Part shown: one piece after another, positions 12,098-24,526 of the stretch
Layout: the number at the start of each line of letters is the position of its first letter
How positions within the stretch are numbered: the stretch's first letter is position 1
Assembly: GCA_903813345.2 (NCBI GenBank)
Contig: CAIIXF020000002.1
Span: forward strand, 13,600,150 to 13,664,149
DNA length: 64,000 nucleotides
Origin: Owenia fusiformis
Taxonomy: Eukaryota; Annelida; Polychaeta; Sabellida; Oweniidae
Direction of reading: 5' to 3'
Translations under genes and position numbers: made by a program
Notes under the pieces: model-generated
What the model saw: only the letters and a program-made list of their open reading frames with translations
The model's database searches: none
What the model was told of the DNA's origin: nothing

Positions 12098-12237
12098 TTA
12101 AATTCCATAGACTAGATGGTCTGTATGTAAACAGTCATCAATTTGTCGATTGAAGCAGTGCATGGCAAGACAGTATATGAATGTAGATGCTGCAGACATG
12201 TAGCACAAATGTTCTCTCCAAGGTAAGAGGAGTGACC
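12098..12237 (-). pseudogene. Exon-like block, diverged relative of the macrosatellite unit
   Basis: On the minus strand an acceptor (cattttcag) precedes an open frame reading LLLPWREHLCYMSAASTFIY and running to TAA at 12098. The same block (CTCTTGCCTTGGAGAGAAC ... TGTGCTACCT.TCTGCAGCAT) occurs, in duplicated form, in every macrosatellite unit at the matching place after a 'ctttcag' acceptor. There a purine-rich insertion of about 40 bp shifts the frame. This copy may be the ancestral exon from which the array arose, or an old outlying unit. The product is unknown. Confidence 0.35.
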
Positions 12238-12540
12238 CTGAAAATAAAAATGAAAAGAAATCAGGACTAGGATTTAATTTTTGCTCCATCTTTTATGAGT
12301 ATTAGTGTCTACAACCGTTTTTGATGTTATTGGTTTTCAATTTTTTCTTCAACAAATATTGTAATGATTTCAGTATGAATGAAAATGAAATGCCCCTTTG
12401 TGTTTTGGTACTGGATTGTGATATTGGTTCTTGATTGGAGGGGGAACGTGAGATCATGGTTTTGTGATAGGGTCCATTTTTCCTAAAACACCAACATATA
12501 AAGTCCTAAAAAGCTAGCCCAGTGTCATGTTGAAGAACCC

Positions 12541-12743
12541 CTATTACTATTGAAAATGGATCTAAGCAAAATTCTCTCCCACATGAATTTACATGTTGAG
12601 ACTCGATCAACTTATGATCTTCTGAGAAAATGGGGATTTCAGCAAGGGTGCCATTGACTTAACATGAGGATGCATACAACATGTCTCAACGAGTAGATTC
12701 ACGTGAGAGAGTATTACTAGAATCCATTTTCAATAATTAGAAT
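12541..12743. mobile_element. Short palindromic element, about 200 bp
   Basis: Arms 12541-12600 and 12680-12741 are inverted copies sharing 'attgaaaatgga', 'ctctc.cacgtgaat' and 'gttgagac'. MITE-like; no coding content. Confidence 0.7.
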
Positions 12744-12854
12744 TGGTGAGTACTATTATGACAGGTTTACAGTTAGATTTTGATTTGTTAGTTTTATTAC
12801 TATCTGAATCCTAGTGCCCATTGTGCAGTAGGTATGATTATTCACCCAAGCATG

Positions 12855-15130
12855 AAAGACCAGATGTGAAAAAATGAATCATGGCTTCATGCTACATTCG
12901 TACATTAAATGAAATCAAGGAAGTCATCATTCAGTGTATTTCTTAGAAAGAAATGTTTGCCAGACATACATGTTCCAACAATGGAATTAGAATCTCAACA
13001 ACTGGAAAATGTGTCATTGTGGAATAACCGTACTGAACCTGAGAGCAAAATCATCAAATGATAAAACTGATTATGTGTTACAGTACCTTGAACAAGATGT
13101 TATGTAGATACAACTGCTGCAGATAGGTAGAACAAATTGTAGATTCTCTGTGGTTTCCTTCTGTGTTTCTTTTTGTTCTCTCCAAGGCAAGAGGTATGTA
13201 GATACAAATGCTGCAGATAGGTAGCACAAATTGTAGATTCTCTGTGGTTTTCCCTTTGTGGTTCTTTTTGTTCTCTCCAAGGCAAGAAGACTGCACCTGA
13301 AAGTACATTTAAGGAAAAGATCAGCGATGGTTCAATTAAAAAGAAAGAAAACCCCGAAACTAAGCCCACGATTTGAACATGAAAACCCAAAAGAAAAGAC
13401 CCTTCAATCTACAACTGTAGCTTAAATGCACAAAAGACTTCAGACCTTCAAAATTTAGATCTGGAGTAGTACTTGAAGTCAACTTTAAAATTGAATCATT
13501 ACTGAGTAAGTTTTGGTCAACGAAATACAATACAATACAAATAAAAATAAAAACAATACAATACAATACAAAACAATACAAAAGTATACAATACAATACA
13601 ATACAATAGTAATCACTAGATCCATGATCTTGGTCATCTGGTTCGTTGGTTGTCTGGTTCGTTGGTTGTTTGGTTCGTTGGATGGAGTGTTGGTTAGTTG
13701 GTTGATTAATTAGTTAGTTGGTTGGTTAGTTTTAACCTATTGGGTGGTCTGGTGGTTGTCTGGTTGGTTAGTTGGTTGGTTAGTAAGTGAGTTGGTTAAT
13801 AGATTAAGCCTATTGGGTCATTGGTTGGTCGGTTGGATGTCCAGTTGGTTGGTTGTCTGGTTCTTTGACACCTCCCCCCCCCCCCCCCTAAGAAAACTGG
13901 AATAGTACTGGGAGCAACCTCCTGCTAATGGGATGCAACTGATTGCAAGAGATAAAACTGGTCAAAATGCGACATCAACGGTAAGACCTGGAAACTCAGC
14001 CTAGTCCCCTCGTGGAGAAAAATGTGAATTCAACAGGACCGTCTTTTCGCAGGAAAACTGGAATAGTACTGGAGTACCCCCTGCTAATGGGATGCAACTG
14101 ATTGCAAGAGATAAAACTGGTCAAAATGCGACATCTACGGTAAGTCCTGGAAACTCGACTTAGTCCCCTCGTGGAGAAAAATGTGATTTCAACAGGGCCG
14201 TCTTTTCGCAGGGACTTCACCATCTGTGCTACAAATACATAAAAACATGTTGTAGTAGTTGTTATTTTACATAAAACTTTACATAAAACTTGACATAAAA
14301 CTTGACATTATACTTTACACTACTTACATTTACACTACTAAAAATTTACAGAATATTACAAAAGTTAAAATTTATTTCTCCCAATTTGATATAAACCAGT
14401 AGACTTCCATATCTTTGATTTTGAAACATGAACTCTATCCCCCCGGAAACCCAACCACCCCCCTCCCACTTAACCTTAGAGTCCAAGTTTCTCCACCAAA
14501 GAATATGGGTCGGCCAACAAAGTCCACCAGTAAATATCAAACTGGGAGGCGCCCCTATCCCTATGCAAAACCAGGAAGGAATACTTAACTTAGGTAGCAG
14601 GAACTTCGGTTGTAGTACTAGTTGGCACGCAGCTGTTGTCTCCGTTGTGTCGTTGGTCATCGGGCTCCTCATCTCCAAGCTGAAAGTGAACCTGAAAACA
14701 GAGGAACCGAACAGATGTAATAATTGAATAAAAAAAATGTACTTACTTTGGTGCTTTGGTGACAGGAACACTAACACCTCTCGCCAATGATACGGTTTAT
14801 GTGGACTGGACCTGATGGCTCAAAGTTGTCGAAAGACTGATCCAGCTATCGCCCAAACTTGGTGTGTTTGCTGCATCTCTCTCATAGTTGTACCTGAAAG
14901 ATACAAGATAAGAAAATGAAAAATACAAGGGTGCAACTTGGTCGAGTCACTTCCAATACAAGCGGAGGAGGGAATGCAAAGACATTCCTTTCATTGACTC
15001 TAGTAAATCTGTCATAGCCTTATACCCCTCCTGGCTCAAGATTTATATCATCAAGTCAACTAACTGCTTGGGCAGATGTAACTCTGTAGGAAGAATGGAA
15101 TAGTTGAGCATATGTATATTCTTTAAGAAC
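12855..15130. repeat. Macrosatellite unit 1 (short, diverged)
   Basis: About 2.28 kb, with only two subrepeats (anchored at 13926 and 14093). It is the only unit in which the exon-like region stays open over a long span on both strands: 99 codons plus (14428-14727) and 143 codons minus (14346-14777). In units 2-6 both frames are cut by single-base changes. The plus frame ends in a hydrophobic stretch, VVSVVSLVIGLLI. The opposite strand, spliced after the 55-bp intron, reads VHFQLGDEEPDDQRHN. Which strand, if either, was ever coding is undecided. Confidence 0.85.
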
Positions 15131-18100
15131 ACAGACCACATGTGAAAATAATGAAACATGGCTTCATGGTACATCTGTACATTAAGTGAAATCAAGGCAG
15201 TCCTCTTTTAGTGTATTTCTTAGAAAAAATGTTTGCCAAACATACATGTGCCAACAATGGGATTAGAATCCCAACAATTGAAAAATGTGTCGTTGTGGAA
15301 TAACCGTACTGAACCAGAGAGCAAAATCATCAAATGATAGAACTGATTATGTGTTACAGTACCTTTAACAAGATGGTATGTAGATATAAATGCTGCAGAT
15401 AGGTAGCACAAATTGCAGATTCTCTGTGGTTTTCCTTTTGTGTTTCTTTTTGTTCTCTCCAAGGCAAGAGGTATGTAGATCACAAATTCTGCAGGTAATG
15501 TAGGTAGCACAAATTGTAGATTCTCTGTGGTTTTCCCTTTGTGGTTCTTTCTGTTCTCTCCAAGGCAAGAGGACTGCACCTGAAAGTACATTTAAGGAAA
15601 AGATCAGCGATGGTTCAATTAAAAAGAAAGAAACCCCGAAACTAAGCCCACAATTTTAACATGAAAACCCAAAAGAAAAGACCCTTCAATCTACAACTGT
15701 AGCTAAAATGAACACAAGACTTCAGACCTTCAAAATTTAGATCTGGAGTAGTACTTGAAGTCAACTTTAAAATTGAATCATTACTGAGTAAGTACTGGTC
15801 AACGAAATACAATACAATACAAAACAATACAAAACTATACAATACAATACAATACAATACTAAGCACTAGATCCATGATCTTGGTCATCTGGTTCGTTGC
15901 TTGTCTGGTTCGTTGCTTGTCTGGTTCGTTGGTTGTTTGGTTCGTTGGATGGAGTGTTGATTAGTTTGTTGATTAATTAGTTAGTTGGTTGGTTAGTTTT
16001 AACCTATTGGGTGGTCTGGTGGTTGTCTGGTTGGTTAGTTGGTTGGTTAGTAAGTAAGTTAGTTAATAGATTAAGCCTATTGGGTCATTGGTTGGTCGGT
16101 TGGATGTTCGGTAAGTTGGTTGGTTGGTTGTCTGGTTGGTTGTCTGGTTGTTTGACTTCCCCCCAAGAAAAACTAGAATAGTACTGGGAGCAGCCCCCTG
16201 CTAATGGGATGCAACTGATTGCAAGAGATAAAAACTGGTCAAAAGCGACATCTACAGTAAGTCCTTCAAACTCAACCTAGTCCCCTAATGGAGACAAATG
16301 TGATTTCAACAGGACTGTCTTTCTGCAGGAAAACTGAAAAACTACTGGGAGTTCCCCACCCCCTGCTAATGGGATGCAACTGATTGCAAGAGATAATACT
16401 GGTCAAAATGCGACATCTACTGTTAGTCCTTGAAACTCAACCTAGTCCCCTAATGGAGACAAATGTGATTTCAACAGGACTGTCTTTCCGCAGGAAAACT
16501 GGAAGAGTACTGGAAGAGTACTGGGAGTCCCCCCCCCCCTGCTAATGGGATGCAATTGATTGCAAGAGATAAAAACTGGTCACAGCGACATGTACGGTAG
16601 GTCCTTGAAACTCAACCTAGTCCCCTAATGGAGACAAATGTGATTTCAACAGGACCTTCCTTCCGCACGAAAACTGGAATAGTACTGGGAGTTCCCCCCC
16701 CCCTGCTAATGGGATGCAACTGATTGCAAGAGATGAAAACTGGTCATAAGCGACATCTACGGTAAGTCCTTGAAACTCAACCTAGTCCCCTAATGGAGAC
16801 AAATGTGATTTCAACAGGACCATCCTTCCGCACGAAAACTGGAATAGTACTAGGAGTTCCCCCCCCTGCTAATGGGATGCAACTGATTGCAAGAGATGAA
16901 AACTGGTCAAAAGCGACATCTACGGTAAGTCCTTGAAACTCAACCTAACAAATGTGATTTCAACAGGATTGTCTTTCCGCAGGAAAACTGGAAGAGTACT
17001 GGGAGTCCCCCCCCTGCTAATGGGATGCAATTGATTGCAAGAGATAAAAACTGGTCAGAGCGACATGTACGGTAGGTCCTTGAAACTCAACCTAGTCCCC
17101 TAATGGAGACAAATGTGATTTCAACAGGACTGTCATTCCGCAGGAAAACTGGAATAGTACTGGGAGTCCCCCCCCCCCTTCTAATGGGATGCAACTGATT
17201 GCAAGAGATAAAACTGGTCAAAATGCGACATCTACTGTAAGTCCTGGAAACTTGACCTAGTCCCCTCGTGGAAAAAATGTGATTCCAACAGGACCGTCTT
17301 TTCGCAGGGACTTCACCATCTGTGCTACAAATAGATAAAACATGTTGTAGTAGTTGTTATTTTACATAAAACTTTACATAAAAACTTTAAACAAAACTTT
17401 ACACTATACTTTACACTACACTACTAAAAATTTACAGAATATTACAAAAGATAAAATTTATTTCTCCCAATTTGATATAAACCAGTAGACTTCCATATTT
17501 TTGATTTTGAAACATGAACTCTATCCCCCCGGAAACCCAACCACCCCCCTCCCACTTTACCTTAGAGTCCAAGTTTCTCCACCAAAAATATGGGTCGGCC
17601 AACAAAAGTCCACAAGTAAATATCAAACTGGGAGGCGCCCCCCATCCCTATGCAAAACCAGGAAGGAATACTTAACTTAGGTAGCAGGAACGCAGCTGTT
17701 GTCTCGGTTGTGTCGTTGGTCATCGGGCTCCTCATCTCCAAGCTGAAAGGGAACCTGAAAACAGAGGAACTAACCTGTTGTAATAATTGAATAGAAAAAA
17801 AAATGTACTTACTTTGGTGCTTTGGTGACAGGAACACGAACACCTCTCGCCCATGATACTGTTTACGTGGACCGGACCTGATGGCTCAAAGTTGTCGAAA
17901 GACTGATCCAGCTATCGCCCTAACTTGGTGTGTTTCCTGCATCTCTCTCATAGTTGTACCTGAAAGATACAAGATAAGAAAATGAAAAATACAAGGATGC
18001 AACTTGGTCGAGTCACTTCCAATACAAGCGGAGGAGGGAATGCAAAGACATTCCTTTCATTGACTCTAGTAAATCTGTCATAGCCTTATACCCCTCCTGG

Positions 18101-18196
18101 CTCAAGATTTATATCATCAAGTCAACTAACTGCTTGGGCAGATGTAACTCTGTAGGAAGAATGGAATAGTTGAGCATATGTATATTCTTTAAGAAC
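15131..18196. repeat. Macrosatellite unit 2
   Basis: 3066 bp with seven subrepeats between about 16160 and 17320. AATAC tract at about 15807-15862. Shares 'catgtgccaac' with unit 6 and 'ccttcaaactcaac' with unit 5, where the other units differ. Confidence 0.9.
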
Positions 18197-21100
18197 ACAG
18201 ACCACATGTGAAAATAATGAAACATGGCTTCATGGTACATCTGTACATTAAGTGAAATCAAGGCAGTCCTCTTTTAGTGTATTTCTTAGAAAAAATGTTT
18301 GCCAAACATACATGTTCCAACAATGGGATTAGAATCCCAACAATTGAAAAATGTGTCGTTGTGGAATAACCGTACTGAACCAGAGAGCAAAATCATCAAA
18401 TGATAGAACTGATTATGTGTTACAGTACCTTTAACAAGATGGTATGTAGATATAAATGCTGCAGATAGGTAGCACAAATTGCAGATTCTCTGTGGTTTTC
18501 CTTTTGTGTTTCTTTTTGTTCTCTCCAAGGCAAGAGGTATGTAGATCACAAATGCTGCAGGTAATGTAGGTAGCACAAATTGTAGATTCTCTGTGGTTTT
18601 CCCTTTGTGGTTCTTTCTGTTCTCTCCAAGGCAAGAGGACTGCACCTGAAAGTACATTTAAGGAAAAGATCAGCGATGGTTCAATTAAAAAGAAAGAAAC
18701 CCCGAAACTAAGCCCACAATTTTAACATGAAAACCCAAAAGAAAAGACCCTTCAATCAACAACTGTAGCTAAAATGAACACAAGACTTCAGACCTTCAAA
18801 ATTTAGATCTGGAGTAGTACTTGAAGTCAACTTTAAAATTGAATCATTACTGAGTAAGTACTGGTCAACGAAATACAATACAATACAAAACAATACAAAA
18901 CTATACAATACAATACAATACAATACAATACTAAGCACTAGATCCATGATCTTGGTCATCTGGTTCGTTGCTTGTCTGGTTCGTTGCTTGTCTGGTTCGT
19001 TGGTTGTTTGGTTCGTTGGATGGAGTGTTGATTAGTTTGTTGATTAATTAGTTAGTTGGTTGGTTAGTTTTAACCTATTGGGTGGTCTGGTGGTTGTCTG
19101 GTTGGTTAGTTGGTTGGTTAGTAAGTAAGTTAGTTAATAGATTAAGCCTATTGGGTCATTGGTTGGTCGGTTGGATGTTCGGTAAGTTGGTTGGTTGGTT
19201 GTCTGGTTGGTTGTCTGGTTGTTTGACTTCCCCCCAAGAAAAACTAGAATAGTACTGGGAGCAGCCCCCTGCTAATGGGATGCAACTGATTGCAAGAGAT
19301 AAAAACTGGTCAAAAGCGACATCTACAGTAAGTCCTTGAAACTCAACCTAGTCCCCTAATGGAGACAAATGTGATTTCAACAGGACTGTCTTTCTGCAGG
19401 AAAACTGAAAAACTACTGGGAGTTCCCCACCCCCTGCTAATGGGATGGAACTGATTGCAAGAGATAATACTGGTCAAAATGCGACATCTACTGTAAGTCC
19501 TTGAAACTCAACCTAGTCCCCTAATGGAGACAAATGTGATTTCAACAGGACTGTCTTTCCGCAGGAAAACTGGAAGAGTACTGGAAGAGTACTGGGAGTC
19601 CCCCCCCCTGCTAATGGGATGCAATCGATTGCAAGAGATAAAAACTGGTCAGAGCGACATGTACGGTAGGTCCTTGAAACTCAACCTAGTCCCCTAATGG
19701 AGACAAATGTGATTTCAACAGGACCTTCCTTCCGCACGAAAACTGGAATAGTACTGGGAGTTCCCCCCCCCCTGCTAATGGGATGCAACTGATTGCAAGA
19801 GATGAAAACTGGTCATAAGCGACATCTACGGTAAGTCCTTGAAACTCAACCTAGTCCCCTAATGGAGACAAATGTGATTTCAACAGGACCATCCTTCCGC
19901 ACGAAAACTGGAATAGTACTGGGAGTTCCCCCCCCCCCTGCTAATGGGATGCAACTGATTGCAAGAGATGAAAACTGGTCAAAAGCGACATCTACGGTAA
20001 GTCCTTGAAACTCAACCTAGTCCCCTAATGGAAACAAATGTGATTTCAACAGGATTGTCTTTCCGCAGGAAAACTGGAAGAGTACTGGGAGTCCCCCCCT
20101 GCTAATGGGATGCAATTGATTGCAAGAGATAAAAACTGGTCAGAGCGACATGTACGGTAGGTCCTTGAAACTCAACCTAGTCCCCTAATGGAGACAAATG
20201 TGATTTCAACAGGACTGTCATTCCGCAGGAAAACTGGAATAGTACTGGGAGTCCCCCCCCCCCTTCTAATGGGATGCAACTGATTGCAAGAGATAAAACT
20301 GGTCAAAATGCGACATCTACTGTAAGTCCTGGAAACTTGACCTAGTCCCCTCGTGGAAAAAATGTGATTCCAACAGGACCGTCTTTTCGCAGGGACTTCA
20401 CCATCTGTGCTACAAATAGATAAAACATGTTGTAGTAGTTGTTATTTTACATAAAACTTTACATAAAAACTTTAAATAAAACTTTACACTATACTTTACA
20501 CTACACTACTAAAAATTTACAGAATATTACAAAAGATAAAATTTATTTCTCCCAATTTGATATAAACCAGTAGACTTCCATATTTTTGATTTTGAAACAT
20601 GAACTCTATCCCCCCGGAAACCCAACCACCCCCCTCCCACTTTACCTTAGAGTCCAAGTTTCTCCACCAAAAATATGGGTCGGCCAACAAAAGTCCACAA
20701 GTAAATATCAAACTGGGAGGCGCCCCCCATCCCTATGCAAAACCAGGAAGGAATACTTAACTTAGGTAGCAGGAACGCAGGAACACAGCTGTTGTCTCGG
20801 TTGTGTCGTTGGTCATCGGGCTCCTCATCTCCAAGCTGAAAGGGAACCTGAAAACAGAGGAACTAACCTGTTGTAATAATTGAATAGAAAAAAATGTACT
20901 TACTTTGGTGCTTTGGTGACAGGAACACGAACCCCTCTCGCCCATGATACTGTTTACGTGGACCGGACCTGATGGCTCAAAGTTGTCGAAAGACTGATCC
21001 AGCTATCGCCCTAACTTGGTGTGTTTGCTGCATCTCTCTCATAGTTGTACCTGAAAGATACAAGATAAGAAAATGAAAAATACAAGGATGCAACTTGGTC

Positions 21101-21286
21101 GAGTCACTTCCAATACAAGCGGAGGAGGGAATGCAAAGACATTCCTTTCATTGACTCTAGTAAATCTGTCATAGCCTTATACCCCTCCTGGCTCAAGATT
21201 TATATCATCAAGTCAACTAACTGCTTGGGCAGATGTAACTCTGTAGGAAGAATGGAATAGTTGAGCATATGTATATTCTTTAAGAA
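18197..21286. repeat. Macrosatellite unit 3
   Basis: 3090 bp with seven subrepeats (about 19230-20390). Has an added 'gcaggaac' duplication near 20769-20785 that is also present, with one base changed, in units 4-6 but absent from units 1 and 2. Confidence 0.9.
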
Positions 21287-24200
21287 CACAGACCACATGT
21301 GAAAATAATGAAACATGGCTTCATGGTACATCTGTACATTAAGTGAAATCAAGGCAGTCCTCTTTTAGTGTATTTCTTAGAAAAAATGTTTGCCAAACAT
21401 ACATGTTCCAACAATGGGATTAGAATCCCAACAATTGAAAAATGTGTCGTTGTGGAATAACCGTACTGAACCAGAGAGCAAAATCATCAAATGATAGAAC
21501 TGATTATGTGTTACAGTACCTTTAACAAGATGGTATGTAGATATAAATGCTGCAGATAGGTAGCACAAATTGCAGATTCTCTGTGGTTATCCTTTTGTGT
21601 TTCTTTTTGTTCTCTCCAAGGCAAGAGGTATGTAGATCACAAATGCTGCAGGTAGGTAGCACAAATTGTAGATTCTCTGTGGTTTTCCCTTTGTGGTTCT
21701 TTCTGTTCTCTCCAAGGCAAGAGGACTGCACCTGAAAGTACATTTAAGGAAAAGATCAGCGATGGTTCAATTAAAAAGAAAGAAACCCCGAAACTAAGCC
21801 CACAATTTTAACATGAAAACCCAAAAGAAAAGACCCTTCAATCTACAACTGTAGCTAAAATGAACACAAGACTTCAGACCTTCAAAATTTAGATCTGGAG
21901 TAGTACTTGAAGTCAACTTTAAAATTGAATCATTACTGAGTAAGTACTGGTCAACGAAATACAATACAATACAAAACAATACAAAACTATACAATACAAT
22001 ACAATACAATACAATACTAAGCACTAGATCCATGATCTTGGTCATCTGGTTCGTTGCTTGTCTGGTTCGTTGGTTGTTTGGTTCGTTGGATGGAGTGTTG
22101 ATTAGTTTGTTGATTAATTAGTTAGTTGGTTGGTTAGTTTTAACCTATTGGGTGGTCTGGTGGTTGTCTGGTTGGTTAGTTGGTTGGTTAGTAAGTAAGT
22201 TAGTTAATAGATTAAGCCTATTGGGTCATTGGTTGGTCGGTTGGATGTTCGGTAAGTTGGTTGGTTGGTTGTCTGGTTGGTTGTCTGGTTGTTTGACTTC
22301 CCCCCAAGAAAAACTAGAATAGTACTGGGAGCAGCCCCCTGCTAATGGGATGCAACTGATTGCAAGAGATAAAAACTGGTCAAAAGCGACATCTACAGTA
22401 AGTCCTTGAAACTCAACCTAGTCCCCTAATGGAGACAAATGTGATTTCAACAGGACTGTCTTTCTGCAGGAAAACTGAAAAACTACTGGGAGTTCCCCAC
22501 CCCCTGCTAATGGGATGCAACTGATTGCAAGAGATAATACTGGTCAAAATGCGACATCTACTGTAAGTCCTTGAAACTCAACCTAGTCCCCTAATGGAGA
22601 CAAATGTGATTTCAACAGGACTGTCTTTCCGCAGGAAAACTGGAAGAGTACTGGAAGGGTACTGGGAGTCCCCCCCCCTGCTAATGGGATGCAATTGATT
22701 GCAAGAGATAAAAACTGGTCAGAGCGACATGTACGGTAGGTCCTTGAAACTCAACCTAGTCCCCTAATGGAGACAAATGTGATTTCAACAGGACCGTCCT
22801 TCCGCACGAAAACTGGAATAGTACTGGGAGTTCCCTCCCCCCCCCTGCTAATGGGATGCAACTGATTGCAAGAGATGAAAACTGGTCAAAAGTGACATCT
22901 ACGGTAAGTCCTTGAAACTCAACCTAGTCCCCTAATGGAGACAAATGTGATTTCAACAGGACTGTCTTTCCGCAGGAAAACTGGAAGAGTACTGGGAGTC
23001 CCCCCCCCCTGCTAATGGGATGCAATTGATTGCAAGAGATAAAAACTGGTCAGAGCGAAATGTACGGTAGGTCCTTGAAACTCAACCTAGTCCCCTAATG
23101 GAGACAAATGTGATTTCAACAGGACCGTCCTTCAGCACGAAAACTGGAATAGTACTGGGAGTTCCCCCCCCCCTGCTAATGGGATGCAACTGATTGCAAG
23201 AGATGAAAACTGGTCAAAAGCGACATCTACGGTAAGTCCTTGAAACTCAACCTAGTCCCCCAATGGAAACAAATGTGATTTCAACAGGACTGTCTTTCCG
23301 CAGGAAAACTGGAAGAGTACTGGGAGTCCCCCCCCCTGCTAATGGGATGCAATTGATTGCAAGAGATAAAAACTGGTCAGAGCGACATGTACGGTAGGTC
23401 CTTGAAACTCAACCTAGTCCCCTAATGGAGACAAATGTGATTTCAACAGGACTGTCATTCCGCAGGAAAACTGGAATAGTACTGGGAGTTCCCCCCCCCC
23501 CATTCTAATGGGATGCAACTGATTGCAAGAGATAAAACTGGTCAAAATGCGACATCTACTGTAAGTCCTGGAAACTTGACCTAGTCCCCTCGTGGAAAAA
23601 ATGTGATTCCAACAGGACCGTCTTTTCGCAGGGACTTCACCATCTGTGCTACAAATAGATAAAACATGTTGTAGTAGTTGTTATTTTACATAAAACTTTA
23701 CATAAAAACTTTAAATAAAACTTTACACTATACTTTACACTACACTACTAAAAATTTACAGAATATTACAAAAGATAAAATTTATTTCTCCCAATTTGAT
23801 ATAAACCAGTAGACTTCCATATTTTTGATTTTGAAACATGAACTCTATCCCCCCGGAAACCCAACCACCCCCCTCCCACTTTACCTTAGACTCCAAGTTT
23901 CTCCACCAAAAATATGGGTCGGCCAACAAAAGTCCACAAGTAAATATCAAACTGGGAGGCGCCCCCCATCCCTATGCAAAACCAGGAAGGAATACTTAAC
24001 TTAGGTAGCAGGAACGCAGGAACGCAGCTGTTGTCTCGGTTGTGTCGTTGGTCATCGGGCTCCTCATCTCCAAGCTGAAAGGGAACCTGAAAACAGAGGA
24101 ACTAACCTGTTGTAATAATTGAATAGAAAAAAAATGTACTTACTTTGGTGCTTTGGTGACAGGAACACGAACACCTCTCGCCCATGATACTGTTTACGTG

Positions 24201-24526
24201 GACCGGACCTGATGGCTCAAAGTTGTCGAAAGACTGATCCAGCTATCGCCCTAACTTGGTGTGTTTGCTGCATCTCTCTCATAGTTGTACCTGAAAGATA
24301 CAAGATAAGAAAATGAAAAATACAAGGATGCAACTTGGTCAAGTCACTTCCAATACAAGCGGAGGAGGGAATGCAAAGACATTCCTTTCATTGACTCTAG
24401 TAAATCTGTCATAGCCTTATACCCCTCCTGGCTCAAGATTTATATCATCAAGTCAACTAACTGCTTGGGCAGATGTAACTCTGTAGGAAGAATGGAATAG
24501 TTGAGCATATGTATATTCTTTAAGAA
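21287..24526. repeat. Macrosatellite unit 4
   Basis: 3240 bp. The extra length against units 2, 3 and 5 equals one additional subrepeat (eight, about 22300-23630). The duplicated 84-bp block here lacks the 'taatg' insertion of units 2 and 3. Confidence 0.9.

Noticed and set aside
14346-14777. 143-codon minus and 99-codon plus overlapping frames in macrosatellite unit 1
   Set aside because: Not called as genes: the frames are broken in all other units, both strands look equally protein-like, and the plus-strand hydrophobic stretch is the antisense of an acidic stretch. Recorded as exon-like blocks instead.
16160-17320. Plus-strand 90-bp exons and 75-bp introns in each 165-bp subrepeat (tttccgcag ... 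ggtaagtcc)
   Set aside because: The splice-like motifs are real, but the poly-C run in each supposed exon changes length in all phases, so a coding series is unlikely.
21547-21735. Plus frame resembling a signal peptide (RFSVVFPLWFFLFSPRQE)
   Set aside because: It occurs twice in tandem in every unit with shifting frames and has no downstream coding exon. The hydrophobic run is the antisense of a purine-rich insertion.
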